A stretch of DNA of 64,000 nt from the NCBI RefSeq assembly GCF_002733955.1, contig NZ_NVXQ01000007.1:163385-227384 (forward strand), written 5' to 3'. The notes beneath the pieces are model-generated. The model was given only the letters and a program-made list of their open reading frames with translations, did no database searches and was not told where the DNA came from. Shown piece after piece: positions 36,105 through 47,709 of the stretch; position 1 is the first letter of the stretch, and the number at the start of each line of letters is the position of its first letter. Both the position numbers and the translations under genes were made by a program. This stretch comes from Hoeflea sp. GTDB taxonomy: Bacteria > Pseudomonadota > Alphaproteobacteria > Rhizobiales > Rhizobiaceae.

Positions 36105-37268
36105 TCAATCGGGCGCGCGAGACAGGCGCAGGATCGAGCCGTTGTCTTCGTCGGTTGCCAGCAGCACGGAGCCATCGGCATCGACGCGGACATCGCGAAT
36201 GCGTCCGTAGTCGCCCTTGAGCATCCGTTCTTCGGTGAGCACTTCGCCGGTTTCGTCGTCGAGGTCAAGCCGCACCAGCAGCTGGAACTTCAGGGCCGCG
36301 ACCAGCAGGTCGCCATCCCATTCGGGAAACATCTCGCCGCGATAGACGGCCATGCCGCCCGGCGCGATCGATGGATCCCAGTAATGCACCGGCTGCTCAA
36401 ACCCTTCGGCGGCGGTGCCAATGCCGATTTCAGCGCCTGAATAGTGCCTGCCATAGGAGATCTCGGGCCAGCCGTAATTCCTGCCTGGCTGCGGCCGGTT
36501 GACCTCATCGCCGCCACGGGCGCCGTGTTCGACCGCATAGAGCACGCCGGTCTCGGGGTCGATATCGAGGCCTTGCGGGTTGCGGTGACCTGACGACCAG
36601 ATCTCGGCAGCGCCGCCGCCGTCGGCATAGGGGTTGCCGCTGGGCACCGTGCCATCGGCATTGATCCGGAGCACGGCGCCGGCGTGATCATTGAGGTCCT
36701 GCGCGCGTTCGCTTTCGCCGCGGTCGCCGATGGTGAAGTAGATGGTGTCGTCCGGGGCCACAGCGAGACGGGAGCCGAAATGCCGGCCAACGCCGGTGAA
36801 CCGGTTCATGCGGAAAATCTCCTGGACATCGGACAGTGCCGTGCCGTCTTCCGACAGGCGCGCGCGTGCGATGGCGGTACCGAGGCCAGCGTCGCCTCGT
36901 GTGGAGTAGCTGACAAAAATGGTGCGGCTGGTGGCGAAATCATTGGCAAGAGCGACGTCCAGCAATCCACCCTGGCCGGCAACCGCGATGTCCGGAAGCC
37001 CTGATATCGGGCTGGATGTTTCGCCATCCCGGATAAGCCGAAGGGCTCCGCTGCGTTCGGTGACAAGCAGCGAACCGTCGGGAAGCGGTTCCACTCCCCA
37101 GGGGTGGTCGAGCCCGGTGGCAAGCACTTCCACCTCGATATCAACATCCTGGGTCGGAACTGTTTCCTGGGCCAGGGCACCGGTTGCTGCCCCGAGCAGA
37201 AGGGCGGCGGAGACGCCGACGAGTGTCTTGATGCGGTGTTGTATTGGAAGGGGGGTATCGTGTGCCAT
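36105..37268 (-). CDS. secreted PQQ-type aldose/sugar dehydrogenase (soluble glucose dehydrogenase family)
   Basis: 387 residues with a signal peptide (about 1-35, ending LAQE) and a six-bladed beta-propeller of the soluble PQQ glucose/aldose sugar dehydrogenase family. Seen are GLDHPWGVEPLPDGSLLVTERSGALRLI, GGLLDVALANDF, NRFTGVGRHFGSRLAVAPDDTIYFTIGDRG, SGHRNPQGLDIDPETGVLYAVEHGARGGDEVNRPQPGRNYGWPEISYG. It is probably periplasmic and passes electrons to a quinone or cytochrome. No PQQ synthesis gene is in the window. Start at the ATG at 37268 (GAGG upstream); a GTG at 37280 is possible. Confidence 0.9.
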   Translation of the reverse strand: MAHDTPLPIQHRIKTLVGVSAALLLGAATGALAQETVPTQDVDIEVEVLATGLDHPWGVEPLPDGSLLVTERSGALRLIRDGETSSPISGLPDIAVAGQGGLLDVALANDFATSRTIFVSYSTRGDAGLGTAIARARLSEDGTALSDVQEIFRMNRFTGVGRHFGSRLAVAPDDTIYFTIGDRGESERAQDLNDHAGAVLRINADGTVPSGNPYADGGGAAEIWSSGHRNPQGLDIDPETGVLYAVEHGARGGDEVNRPQPGRNYGWPEISYGRHYSGAEIGIGTAAEGFEQPVHYWDPSIAPGGMAVYRGEMFPEWDGDLLVAALKFQLLVRLDLDDETGEVLTEERMLKGDYGRIRDVRVDADGSVLLATDEDNGSILRLSRAPD

Positions 37269-37394
37269 GAGCTGCCTCACTTGCTGTCAGTGGTTGCGCT
37301 TGGACGGGATATGGTGCGTCAAAGCCATCAGAAAAGGGGTTGTGTGCCACAGTCACGCGTGACGGTGGCAAAATTCCATCTAAACTCGCTTTTC

Positions 37395-37919
37395 ATGAAC
37401 AGTGCTGATTCGGATACATCCCATGTTCTCGCGGACGACGAGGAGGCCTCGCAGCAGTCTGTCTGGCAGGCCAGTGCCTTTGCGCTGTTTCTTCCTGCCC
37501 TGGTGGTGACAGCGGGTTACGGGGCGCTGCTGGCCGCTCTGGTGCTTGCCGACAGGGGCAATGGCCCGCTGGCCCGGGTCTGCATGATTGTCGTGGTCAT
37601 CGGGGTTCCGTTGCTGCTGGCCTATGCCGGCTTGCGGCTGTCGACCACGCGTCTGACGCTGCATGCAGCTTACCTCGAGGCGCATCCGGGATTTCCTGCC
37701 CGCGATCCGGTGACGATCCCCTATGCCGCGGTCAGCCGGGCTACGGTGCGGCGGGGGCTTTCGGGCTGGATCACCGGCGCGGGGTCGCTGGTGATCGAAC
37801 GGGACAACGGGTTGCCGGTAACCGTGTCGGGCCTGTCGAGCCCGGACGCGGCGGTTGTTGAACTCGCCGCATTCCGGAATGCGGTCCACGCCCCGGCTGC
37901 AAGCGCTACTGCTGTCTGA
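37395..37919 (+). CDS. small membrane protein with a PH-like domain
   Basis: 174 residues. Two adjacent membrane helices (about 27-50 and 55-80: FALFLPALVVTAGYGALLAALVLADRG, VCMIVVVIGVPLLLAYAGL) followed by a compact beta-rich part (TTRLTLHAAYLEAHPGFPARDPVTIPYAAVSRATVRRGLSG) that resembles bacterial PH (bPH) domains. The ATG at 37395 has no clear ribosome site. The 3' end overlaps the convergent gene by 14 bases. The bPH call is tentative. Confidence 0.65.
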   Translation: MNSADSDTSHVLADDEEASQQSVWQASAFALFLPALVVTAGYGALLAALVLADRGNGPLARVCMIVVVIGVPLLLAYAGLRLSTTRLTLHAAYLEAHPGFPARDPVTIPYAAVSRATVRRGLSGWITGAGSLVIERDNGLPVTVSGLSSPDAAVVELAAFRNAVHAPAASATAV

Positions 37920-38130
37920 CACCCATCGGGTGACCGTCGGGTTTGCTGATCGGGACCTGGGTCTTTTCGATCTGCCGCTGGAGCATGGCATCGGGTTCGG
38001 CGCGGGCCTGGAGCATCAGCACAGCCATCAGGAGCAGGCATCCCATCAACGCGATCAGTGCGATCCTCACCACCGTGACGGTCTCCTTGCGTGCGGGCCT
38101 GGTGAGCAGGAAGTCATCTTCCGGTATCAT
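37906..38130 (-). CDS. small single-helix membrane protein of unknown function
   Basis: 74 residues with one membrane helix (about 19-38: VVRIALIALMGCLLLMAVLML) and polar ends (MIPEDDFLLTRPARKE and EPDAMLQRQIEKTQVP). The ATG at 38130 has GGGGA seven bases before it. It overlaps the bPH-like gene's end on the opposite strand. No family recognised. Confidence 0.6.
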   Translation of the reverse strand: MIPEDDFLLTRPARKETVTVVRIALIALMGCLLLMAVLMLQARAEPDAMLQRQIEKTQVPISKPDGHPMGVRQQ

Positions 38131-38243
38131 TGTCATTCCCCGTTCTTTGCTGTTCGGGGCGCATCTAACGGTCGGAAGGCGTCGCCAATCGGACCGGATT
38201 GTGGCCATGACGGATTATTGTCGTGTCAAGATTGTGTTTCGGG

Positions 38244-40578
<2,335 letters not shown>

Positions 40579-40619
40579 TCGGATCAGACCAAAGCTTCAA
40601 ACTGTCCAATCGTGACATG

Positions 40620-40642
40620 CGGCCGCCTCTCCAGGGCGGCCG
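40620..40642. terminator. terminator between aatA and the DUF2177 gene
   Basis: CGGCCGCC (40620-40627) pairs with GGCGGCCG (40635-40642), 8 bp, loop 7 nt; TT follows. Convergent genes on both sides. Confidence 0.7.
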
Positions 40643-40650
40643 TTGTCATT

Positions 40651-41055
40651 TCAGACCCAGCGCAGCATCCAGAAGCCGACGGCCGCCGCCGCTGTCGTGA
40701 GCAGCGTGCCCCAGGCCATGTCGACGACACTCATCATCAGCGGCCAGTTCTTGAGCGTGGACAGATTGGTGATGTCGTAGGTCCCGTAGGCGGCAAAGCC
40801 GAGGACGGCGCCGAGCATGAGCGCGTCCTGCAGCGAGCCGGAGCGAAAGGCGGGCGCCGATGCCAGCACCACGATGACTGCGGAATACATCACATAGAAG
40901 ATCGCAGCGATCCCCAACCGCGGCTGGTCGAGCATCAGATCGCCAAGCTGGCGGGCGTAAAACCCCCGTGCAACGACACCCAGCCAGAGAGCGTCAATTG
41001 CGAGGAGGAACAGTGCGGTTCCGGCCCAGGCCTTGAGAAAACCCGCCGGGATCAT
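40651..41055 (-). CDS. DUF2177-family membrane protein
   Basis: 134 residues with four membrane helices, from MIPAGFLKAWAGTALFLLAIDALWLG to AWGTLLTTAAAAVGFWMLRWV, and the family pattern DALWLGVVARGFYARQLG and AAYGTYDITNLSTLKNWP. ATG with GAGGGTCACCG upstream. DUF2177 is a widespread uncharacterised membrane family. Confidence 0.85.
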   Translation of the reverse strand: MIPAGFLKAWAGTALFLLAIDALWLGVVARGFYARQLGDLMLDQPRLGIAAIFYVMYSAVIVVLASAPAFRSGSLQDALMLGAVLGFAAYGTYDITNLSTLKNWPLMMSVVDMAWGTLLTTAAAAVGFWMLRWV

Positions 41056-41151
41056 CGGTGACCCTCACGAGCCGAGATGATCGGGGCAGAGCTGCTGGCG
41101 TGGCGAATGGATCGGATCATGAAGACTGCCTTTCAGTTGGAAACCGCGGGC

Positions 41152-42096
41152 CTAGGCCGTTTTCAGGTGGGGCTCACGGGCAGCGAGACTGGCTGCGTAG
41201 GATTTTGGAACGAGGGTGCGCAATGCGCCGGGATGGCAGATGCACTCCACCTCCTGCTCCAGCGGGATGATCTCGCCGTCAATGGCTGCCTTGGCGCTGC
41301 CACGGGCATTGGGGAACATCAGTTTGACCTTGAGCGCCGGCTCGACACTCATGTCCGGATCTTCCCTGAGTTTGCCGATGGCGGCATGCAGGGTCATGCG
41401 GAACACCTTCCCCGGCTCCAGCGCGCGGGAGCGGTAGACGCCAAGAACACCTTCATCAAGCTGTGCCGCATAGGCGAGCGGGGTGTCACCGAACAGATTG
41501 TTGGACACCGAGACAGCAGAGACAATCTGGCGGTTGCGCCCGGAGCCGGTGTCGACCTCGACGCCGAAGCGCGGTGGATTGAGGATGACCCGGCCGAGAG
41601 ACTTGATCGTCGAGGTGATCTTGCGGAACCGGGTTGAGGTGTCGAGCCTCTGGCGCTGGTGCACCAGGCGGGCGTGCAGCCCGACCGAGAATTGATGCAC
41701 GTAAGGGCGGCCATTGGCTGTGGCGATGTCGAGCGGCATCTCGTCGGCTTCGACAAGCGCGTCGAGTGCCTCTTCGGGATCGAGCGGAAGCGTGAGGCTG
41801 CGGGCAAACATGTTCATGGTGCCCATCGGCAGCACGCCAAGGGTCTTGCCGGATTTGAAGCAGACGCCGGCTGCGGCAGAGATGGTGCCGTCACCGCCGC
41901 CGGCCACGATGGTGCCGGTTTCCTGGTCTTCTGCGACTTCGTTGAGGGTCTTGATGAGGTCTTCACCCGACACCATTCGTACCATGCATTCCTGGCCCCG
42001 TTGGGACAGTTTTGCGCAGGCCATATCAGCGAACTGCTGAGCATCCATTCCACGAATGGTGCCGCCTTCCTGATTGAGGATCATGGTAATGCGCAT
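41152..42096 (-). CDS. diacylglycerol kinase-family lipid kinase
   Basis: 314 residues. The catalytic domain has the GGGDGT nucleotide loop (TIVAGGGDGTISAAAG, about 60-75), then LGVLPMGTMNMFARSLTLPLDPEEALD, and a C-terminal beta domain. It phosphorylates a lipid such as diacylglycerol or a ceramide by family. Start at the ATG at 42096 (MRITMILNQEG), with AGGAG five bases upstream. Length is normal for the YegS/DgkB type. Confidence 0.88.
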   Translation of the reverse strand: MRITMILNQEGGTIRGMDAQQFADMACAKLSQRGQECMVRMVSGEDLIKTLNEVAEDQETGTIVAGGGDGTISAAAGVCFKSGKTLGVLPMGTMNMFARSLTLPLDPEEALDALVEADEMPLDIATANGRPYVHQFSVGLHARLVHQRQRLDTSTRFRKITSTIKSLGRVILNPPRFGVEVDTGSGRNRQIVSAVSVSNNLFGDTPLAYAAQLDEGVLGVYRSRALEPGKVFRMTLHAAIGKLREDPDMSVEPALKVKLMFPNARGSAKAAIDGEIIPLEQEVECICHPGALRTLVPKSYAASLAAREPHLKTA

Positions 42097-42326
42097 TGTC
42101 ACTCCTGAGGCATGGAACACGGGGCCGTTACCATCAAACGGTGTGGCGGGGCCAAGGTTCCATCGCGCCTTTGGCCTTGCTTACGCACAACACAGGGTAT
42201 GCGGATCACAGGGGCGTGCAATCAAAATTGTTCAAGCGCTCGGCAGCCGTATGACGGAGCGCCAGCCAGAGCGTCCGGAGGGCGGGCCAGCATGCGGTTC
42301 CGACAGGGCGGAATATTTGCCGGGGG

Positions 42327-43238
42327 TCAGGGCGCTGCGGGTGATGAGCTGGTGCGGTAGGCCAGCAAGCCGTCGGCCAGCGCATCGAAGACAACCCGGC
42401 AGCGTGGAACCGTTCTCAAGGTTTCGTGCATGACCAGGTACGTTTTCAGCTGCAGGTCGAACTGCCCGGGCAGCAGTTCCACCAGATCCGGATCATGGCT
42501 GGCCAATCCGACCTGGCACATGCCGATGCCGCCTGCAGCCCGGATCATCGCCAGCTGGGCGGCATTGCTGTCGGTGCGAAAACTGAAACTGATCCCGGCC
42601 ATCACCGGGTAGGCCTTGATGGCCTGACGGACGTAGGTGAGTTGCCGGTCAAAACCGATCACCCGGTGCCGGGACAGGTCCTCGACCGTTTCCGGGCAGC
42701 CGTAGCGCTCGAGGTAGCGGCGATGCGCAAAGATCCCGACAGGTATGCCGCCGATCTTGCGGCTGACCAGCGCGCCCTGGGTCGGCTCGACCATTCTCAC
42801 GGCGATATCGACCTGTTGCGCGAGCAGGTCTTCAAGAGCATCGGAGAGCGACAGCTCGATGGTCACCGAAGGATACCGCTCCTGCAGGTCGGCCAGGATC
42901 GGCGGCAGCACCTCGAGCCCGATCACCTCGCTGGCGCTGATGCGAACCGTGCCTTCGGGGCTTGCTCCGCCCCCCGAGGCTGCGCGCGCCAGGGCAGCGG
43001 CGCTGGCTGCCATGGTTTCGGCATAGCTGCGCATGCTCAGCGCGGTCTCGGTCGGCAGCAATCCCTTCGAGGAGCGAAAGAACAGTGGCTTGCCTGCGGC
43101 CTGCTCGAGGGCGTCGAGGTGCCGGCCGACAGTGGGCTGCGTGATCCCCAGCGCCCGGGCTGCGGCCGATTGGGATCCATGCTCAAGGATCGCCAGAAAG
43201 GTGCGGTAATGATCCCAGTCGAGTGCAATGATGCTCAT
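42327..43238 (-). CDS. LysR-family transcriptional regulator
   Basis: 303 residues. N-terminal winged helix (ALDWDHYRTFLAILEHGSQSAAARALGITQPTVGRHLDALEQ, about 4-46) and a substrate-binding domain with VRISASEVIGLEVLPPIL and MVEPTQGALVSRKIGGIPVGIFAHRRYLERYG. It is divergent from the SDR gene at 43332, with an inverted repeat between the genes, so it probably controls that gene. Effector unknown. Confidence 0.9.
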   Translation of the reverse strand: MSIIALDWDHYRTFLAILEHGSQSAAARALGITQPTVGRHLDALEQAAGKPLFFRSSKGLLPTETALSMRSYAETMAASAAALARAASGGGASPEGTVRISASEVIGLEVLPPILADLQERYPSVTIELSLSDALEDLLAQQVDIAVRMVEPTQGALVSRKIGGIPVGIFAHRRYLERYGCPETVEDLSRHRVIGFDRQLTYVRQAIKAYPVMAGISFSFRTDSNAAQLAMIRAAGGIGMCQVGLASHDPDLVELLPGQFDLQLKTYLVMHETLRTVPRCRVVFDALADGLLAYRTSSSPAAP

Positions 43239-43258
43239 GCAATAATGTATAGCAATTC

Positions 43259-43280
43259 AACGTAAATACACAATTACGTT
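43259..43280. promoter_or_regulatory. inverted repeat between the LysR and SDR genes
   Basis: AACGTAA (43259-43265) and TTACGTT (43274-43280) are perfect inverted halves with 8-base spacing in the 93-base divergent intergenic region, a typical LysR-binding layout. Confidence 0.5.
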
Positions 43281-43331
43281 TAGCAGTGGACGTCGGCATA
43301 TTCGGCTCATCGCAATTGATGGAGAACGAAT

Positions 43332-44372
43332 ATGACACACACGCAAACAGAGCCCGAGATGCAGACTGCACTGGTGCTCGGGGCAACCGGCGGCATTGGT
43401 TCCGCGGTGGCCAGGAGGCTTCTGGATCACGGTTACACCGTGCGGGCCATGCACCGCGACGCTGCGACCCAGGCTGGCAAGACGCCGCACTACGAATGGG
43501 TCGGGGGCGATGCAATGAACCGCGACGACGTTGTGAATGCGGCCAGGGGCGTGGATCTGATCGTGCATGCCGTCAATCCTCCCGGATACCGCAACTGGGG
43601 CAAGCTGGTGGTGCCGATGGTTGAAAACACGGTCGCAGCCGCGGAAGCGGTTGGCGCGCGGATCCTGATGCCGGGCACGGTCTACAACTACGGACCGGAA
43701 GAATACCTCGCCATCACCGAAGACAGTCCCCAGCGCCCGACGACCCACAAGGGCAAGATCCGGGTCCAGCTGGAGCAACGGCTCGAGGACGCGTCGCGCC
43801 GCGGCATCCGGGTAATCCTGGTGCGGGCAGGGGACTTTTTCGGCCCCGGCTTTGCGAATGGCTGGCTGGCGGAATCGATCATCAAGCCGGGTCGGGCGGT
43901 GACCACGATCACCACGCCGGGAGATGCGGGCATCGGCCATCAATGGGCTTACCTGCCCGATGTTGCCGAAACCATGATGCAACTTCTGGAGCGCGCCGAC
44001 GACCTGCCGGCCTTTGCCCGCTTCAACATGAAAGGTGTCTGGGACCATGATGGAGAGCAGTTGGCGGCGTCGATACGACGGGTGACGGGCCGGCCGTGGT
44101 TGAGAGTGAAGCGCTTGCCCTGGTGGCTGCTGAAGCTGGCTGCGCCCTTCGTGCCGTTCTTCCGCGAAGTGCTGGAAATGCGCTATCTGTGGCGCAAGCC
44201 GGTCTATATGGGAAACGACAGGCTGGTGGCTTTTCTCGGCGCCGAACCGCATACACCGCTGGACAAGGCCATGCGTGAGACGTTGCAGAGTCTGGGCTGC
44301 CTCGAAGACCCCGTCCAGTCTGCGGCTGCTGCCGGGAGTGCGCTGTCGAAAGCCGGACGGGTTTCGGCTTGA
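43332..44372 (+). CDS. extended/atypical SDR NAD(P)-dependent epimerase-like protein
   Basis: 346 residues with the dinucleotide loop LVLGATGGIGSAVARRLL (about 15-32) at the N-terminus, DLIVHAVNPPGYRNW, and the YNYG/K-type active-site region TVYNYGPEEYLAIT (SDR Tyr) with K about 25 residues later. It is close to NmrA/epimerase type. The 5' region has GGAG seven bases before ATG. It is the gene next to the AbcR RNAs, as the SMc01226 region in S. meliloti; that link is by memory of synteny. Confidence 0.85.
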   Translation: MTHTQTEPEMQTALVLGATGGIGSAVARRLLDHGYTVRAMHRDAATQAGKTPHYEWVGGDAMNRDDVVNAARGVDLIVHAVNPPGYRNWGKLVVPMVENTVAAAEAVGARILMPGTVYNYGPEEYLAITEDSPQRPTTHKGKIRVQLEQRLEDASRRGIRVILVRAGDFFGPGFANGWLAESIIKPGRAVTTITTPGDAGIGHQWAYLPDVAETMMQLLERADDLPAFARFNMKGVWDHDGEQLAASIRRVTGRPWLRVKRLPWWLLKLAAPFVPFFREVLEMRYLWRKPVYMGNDRLVAFLGAEPHTPLDKAMRETLQSLGCLEDPVQSAAAAGSALSKAGRVSA

Positions 44373-44478
44373 GGGTGGCACCCGGCCACTGTTCTGCCGT
44401 CGCGCAAACTGAGCTGACGTCATACGTTGGATGAGGCCACTGCCGATATCGCGAGTAGCAGTCGAGCCGGACCCGGCC

Positions 44479-44600
44479 AAAAAAATGGGCCTCGAGATTG
44501 CTCTCGGGCCCAATAGGTATGAAGGTCAAAAAACCTCCAGAGGGGAACAGCTCATGCGGCGGCACTGGGAGGAGTAAGCCGCCATAACTGCATCAGCTGC
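44479..44600 (-). ncRNA. abcR: AbcR-family small RNA, copy A
   Basis: About 120 nt on the minus strand, from a predicted start near 44599. It ends in a hairpin (44512-44486, TGGGCC/GGCCCA stem) with seven T residues to 44479. It contains CTCCCAG (44571-44565), the anti-Shine-Dalgarno-type motif of AbcR RNAs, which pair with ABC-transporter mRNAs through Hfq. It lies with its twin between an SDR gene and an lsrB-type LysR gene, as in S. meliloti and Agrobacterium. Numbering as 1 or 2 cannot be given. Confidence 0.8.
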
Positions 44601-44605
44601 AGTCG

Positions 44606-44634
44606 ATATGGTGCGTGATTGGGCAATGTGCAAG
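44606..44634 (-). promoter_or_regulatory. promoter of AbcR copy A
   Basis: Minus strand: -35 CTTGCA (44634-44629), 17-base spacer, -10 CCATAT (44611-44606), close to the rhizobial CTTGAC-N17-CTATAT consensus. Confidence 0.65.
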
Positions 44635-44641
44635 CAAAGGG

Positions 44642-44673
44642 TGCGCATGCCAGCCATGCGAAAGCTGCATGGC
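44642..44673. promoter_or_regulatory. conserved upstream box of AbcR copy A (LysR site candidate)
   Basis: TGCGCATGCCAGCCATGCG, then 4 bases, then CTGCATGGC. Both parts recur in identical spacing upstream of copy B (44872-44903), seven bases beyond the -35 in each case. Its place and dyad shape suggest the LysR (LsrB/VtlR) binding site. Confidence 0.55.
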
Positions 44674-44707
44674 CTGAAAGACAGGCATTTGAAGCCCTCA
44701 ACACGGC

Positions 44708-44830
44708 AAAAAAAATGGGCCTCGAGATTGCTCTCGGGCCCAATAGGTATGAAGGTCAAAAAACCTCCAGAGGGGAACAGCTCATGCGGCGGCACTGGGA
44801 GGAGTAGGCCGCCAAAGGTGCATCAGCTGT
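44708..44830 (-). ncRNA. abcR: AbcR-family small RNA, copy B
   Basis: About 120 nt on the minus strand, nearly identical to copy A. Predicted start near 44829, terminator hairpin at 44742-44716 followed by eight T residues (44715-44708). It has the same CTCCCAG motif (44801-44795). The lsrB-type LysR gene ends about 170 bases to the right. Confidence 0.8.
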
Positions 44831-44835
44831 AGTCG

Positions 44836-44864
44836 ATATGGTTGTTTATTAAGCAATGCGCAAG
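44836..44864 (-). promoter_or_regulatory. promoter of AbcR copy B
   Basis: Minus strand: -35 CTTGCG (44864-44859), 17-base spacer, -10 CCATAT (44841-44836). The -10 is identical to copy A. Confidence 0.65.
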
Positions 44865-44871
44865 GGAATGA

Positions 44872-44903
44872 TGCGCATGCCAGCCATGCGGATCCTGCAT
44901 GGC
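44872..44903. promoter_or_regulatory. conserved upstream box of AbcR copy B (LysR site candidate)
   Basis: Same two blocks and same 4-base gap as in copy A (44642-44673), although the intervening bases differ, which argues for function. Confidence 0.55.
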
Positions 44904-44916
44904 TTTATATTTGCTC

Positions 44917-44959
44917 AAAAAATCGGCGAAGGCGGGAATGCCAAATTTCTCATCCCGCC
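44917..44959 (-). terminator. possible terminator of the lsrB-type gene
   Basis: GGCGGGA (44931-44937) pairs with TCCCGCC (44953-44959); on the minus strand six T residues follow 8 bases after the stem. Confidence 0.4.
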
Positions 44960-44999
44960 GGCGCCAGTTGGTTCGGGCGACGAGCGGCGGCCACAGCCG

Positions 45000-45899
45000 T
45001 CAGAAACTCCAGTTGCGGGCCTTGCCAACCAGGAAATCGCGGAAGGCTTTGAGTTTGGCGGCGTTTTTCATTTCTTCCGGGTAGCAGAAGTAGGTGTCGA
45101 AGCTGGGAATGTCGGCGGTCAGGTTGAGCTGCACCAGCGCCAGATCGCGGTTGATCATGTAATCCGGCAGCAGCGAAATGCCTGCGCCATTGAATGTGGC
45201 CCGCCGGATCGCCGGCAAATTGTTGATCTGCAATTGCGCCGGCCGGCGGTTGTCCGGCGTTCTCCCGGCGGTCTCAAGCCAGTTCACATCGGTGAGATAG
45301 CCCGGAGCGGGTTCGCCAAAGGTGATGATTCGATGGTTGTCGAGGTCCTCGATGGACTTGGGTTCGCCATGGCGCGCCAGGTAGGAGGGCGAAGCGTAGA
45401 TGTGCATATGCACCGTGAACAGCCGCCGCTGGATCAGGTCGGGTTGCTGCGGCTGCCGCAGGCGGATGGCGCAATCGGCCTGGCGCATGTTGACGTCGAG
45501 TTCCTCGTTGTCGAGCAACAATTGCACCTGAACATCGGGATAAAGCGTCTGGAATTCCTGCACCTTCTCGGTGAGCCAGCCCTGGCCGAAGCCGACGGTG
45601 GTGGTGACGCGCAGCTTGCCCGAGGGACGTTCGCGGGTTTCGGTCAGCTGGTTCCTGACCGATTCCAGCTTCATCAAGACCTCATGCGCCGTTTGGTAGA
45701 GGATCTCGCCCTGTTCCGACAGGATCAGGCCGCGGGCATGGCGGTGAAACAGCTTGGCGCCGATGTCCATCTCGAGGGCCGAAACCTGCCTTGAGATGGC
45801 AGATTGCGACAAGTGCAGTTTTTCGGCGGCGTGGGTAAAGGAGCCCGCTTCCGCCGCGGCGTGAAAAATGCGCAGTTTATCCCAGTCGAGTGGCACCAA
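45000..45899 (-). CDS. lsrB: LysR-family regulator LsrB/VtlR
   Basis: 299 residues. Winged helix VPLDWDKLRIFHAAAEAGSFTHAAEKLHLSQSAISRQVSALEMDIGAKLFHRHARGLILSEQG at the N-terminus and a LysR sensor domain with DVQVQLLLDNEELDVNMRQADCAIRLRQPQQPDLIQRRLFTVHMHIYASPSYLARHGEP. Position next to trxB and the AbcR genes matches lsrB of S. meliloti; VtlR, its Brucella counterpart, activates abcR2. It begins TTG-GTG, so either codon may start; AGGGGA lies 7-10 bases upstream. Confidence 0.88.
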   Translation of the reverse strand: MVPLDWDKLRIFHAAAEAGSFTHAAEKLHLSQSAISRQVSALEMDIGAKLFHRHARGLILSEQGEILYQTAHEVLMKLESVRNQLTETRERPSGKLRVTTTVGFGQGWLTEKVQEFQTLYPDVQVQLLLDNEELDVNMRQADCAIRLRQPQQPDLIQRRLFTVHMHIYASPSYLARHGEPKSIEDLDNHRIITFGEPAPGYLTDVNWLETAGRTPDNRRPAQLQINNLPAIRRATFNGAGISLLPDYMINRDLALVQLNLTADIPSFDTYFCYPEEMKNAAKLKAFRDFLVGKARNWSF

Positions 45900-45950
45900 G
45901 CATCCGTCCCCTTGGCCCGTTGCTCGGGCCTTTATTTGGCGCTCATGCGC

Positions 45951-46925
<975 letters not shown>

Positions 46926-47209
46926 GGAACGATCCTGATACAGATATTGCGAGGTGGCAGTGTGGGCCATCCCCGGTGACGCATCAATGACGAATACCAG
47001 AAATTGGCGGCCGCCGCTGTGATGCAGTGCGGCTTTTCCCCATTTAGGTGCCAGCGTGGTGGGGTTTCAAGCTTGGAGACCGGGTTACGCACAGAACTTC
47101 GCATCAGACGAGCCCGAGAGGCTTTACAGATGCTGCGCGCTGACGCAATAAAGTTTCGCTGAGCCAGCCGTCCCGAGCAGGATGGTGGCGCCGAACCAGG
47201 GAAGACTTC

Positions 47210-47680
47210 ATGGCGATCAAGGCCGAACTCGATGTAATCGATCTCAAGATCCTGCGTGAATTGCAGAATGACGGACGCATGACCAATGTCGACCTGTCGG
47301 AACGCGTCGGCATCTCTGCGCCGCCCTGCCTGAGGCGGGTTCGCAAGCTCGAGCAAGCCGGGATCATCCGTGGTTACCGGGCGCAACTGAATGCACCCAG
47401 CCTCGGGTTTGATCTGGTGGCTTTCTGCATGGTCGGTCTCAAGCACCAGTCGGACGCCAATCTCAAGGCCTTTGCTGCCAAGACCAATGAATGGCCGATT
47501 GTCCGCGAGACCTGGATGGTGTCGGGCGAAAGTGATTTCCTGCTGCATTGCGTGGCGCGCAATCTCAGCCATTTCCAGGATTTCGTCATCGAAGAGCTCA
47601 CCGCCACCGACAATGTCGACACCGTGCGCACCATGCTGACGATCCGTCAGGTCAAGGATGAAGGTCTGGTGGCGCTGTAG
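47210..47680 (+). CDS. lrp: Lrp/AsnC-family regulator
   Basis: 156 residues. HTH VIDLKILRELQNDGRMTNVDLSERVGISAPPCLRRVRKLEQAGIIRGYRAQLN (about 9-61) and a RAM domain with ETWMVSGESDFLLHCVARNLSHFQDFVIEEL. The gene is divergent from trxB, as lrp is in S. meliloti (SMc01223), which is the reason for the symbol. Targets unknown. Confidence 0.85.
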   Translation: MAIKAELDVIDLKILRELQNDGRMTNVDLSERVGISAPPCLRRVRKLEQAGIIRGYRAQLNAPSLGFDLVAFCMVGLKHQSDANLKAFAAKTNEWPIVRETWMVSGESDFLLHCVARNLSHFQDFVIEELTATDNVDTVRTMLTIRQVKDEGLVAL

Positions 47681-47709
47681 CCGCTCCGGACGATGACAGA
47701 GGCAATGGC

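Larger units (their letters stand above)
44479..44903. repeat. tandem direct repeat carrying the two AbcR genes
   Basis: The two units, 44479-44673 and 44708-44903, have the same order: box, promoter, RNA body, terminator. The RNA bodies of about 104 bases (44482-44584 and 44712-44814) differ at one base by eye; spacer and upstream sequences differ more. Confidence 0.85.

Noticed and set aside
36105..37268. Membrane-bound quinoprotein glucose dehydrogenase
   Set aside because: It has a signal peptide but no N-terminal membrane domain, so it belongs to the soluble aldose dehydrogenase type.
44526..44832. Short open frames within the AbcR repeats, including one with the repeated text MPPHELFPSGGFLTFIPIGPESNLEAHFF
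   Set aside because: They recur only because the RNA genes are duplicated and have no ribosome site; promoter and terminator show that the region is RNA-coding.
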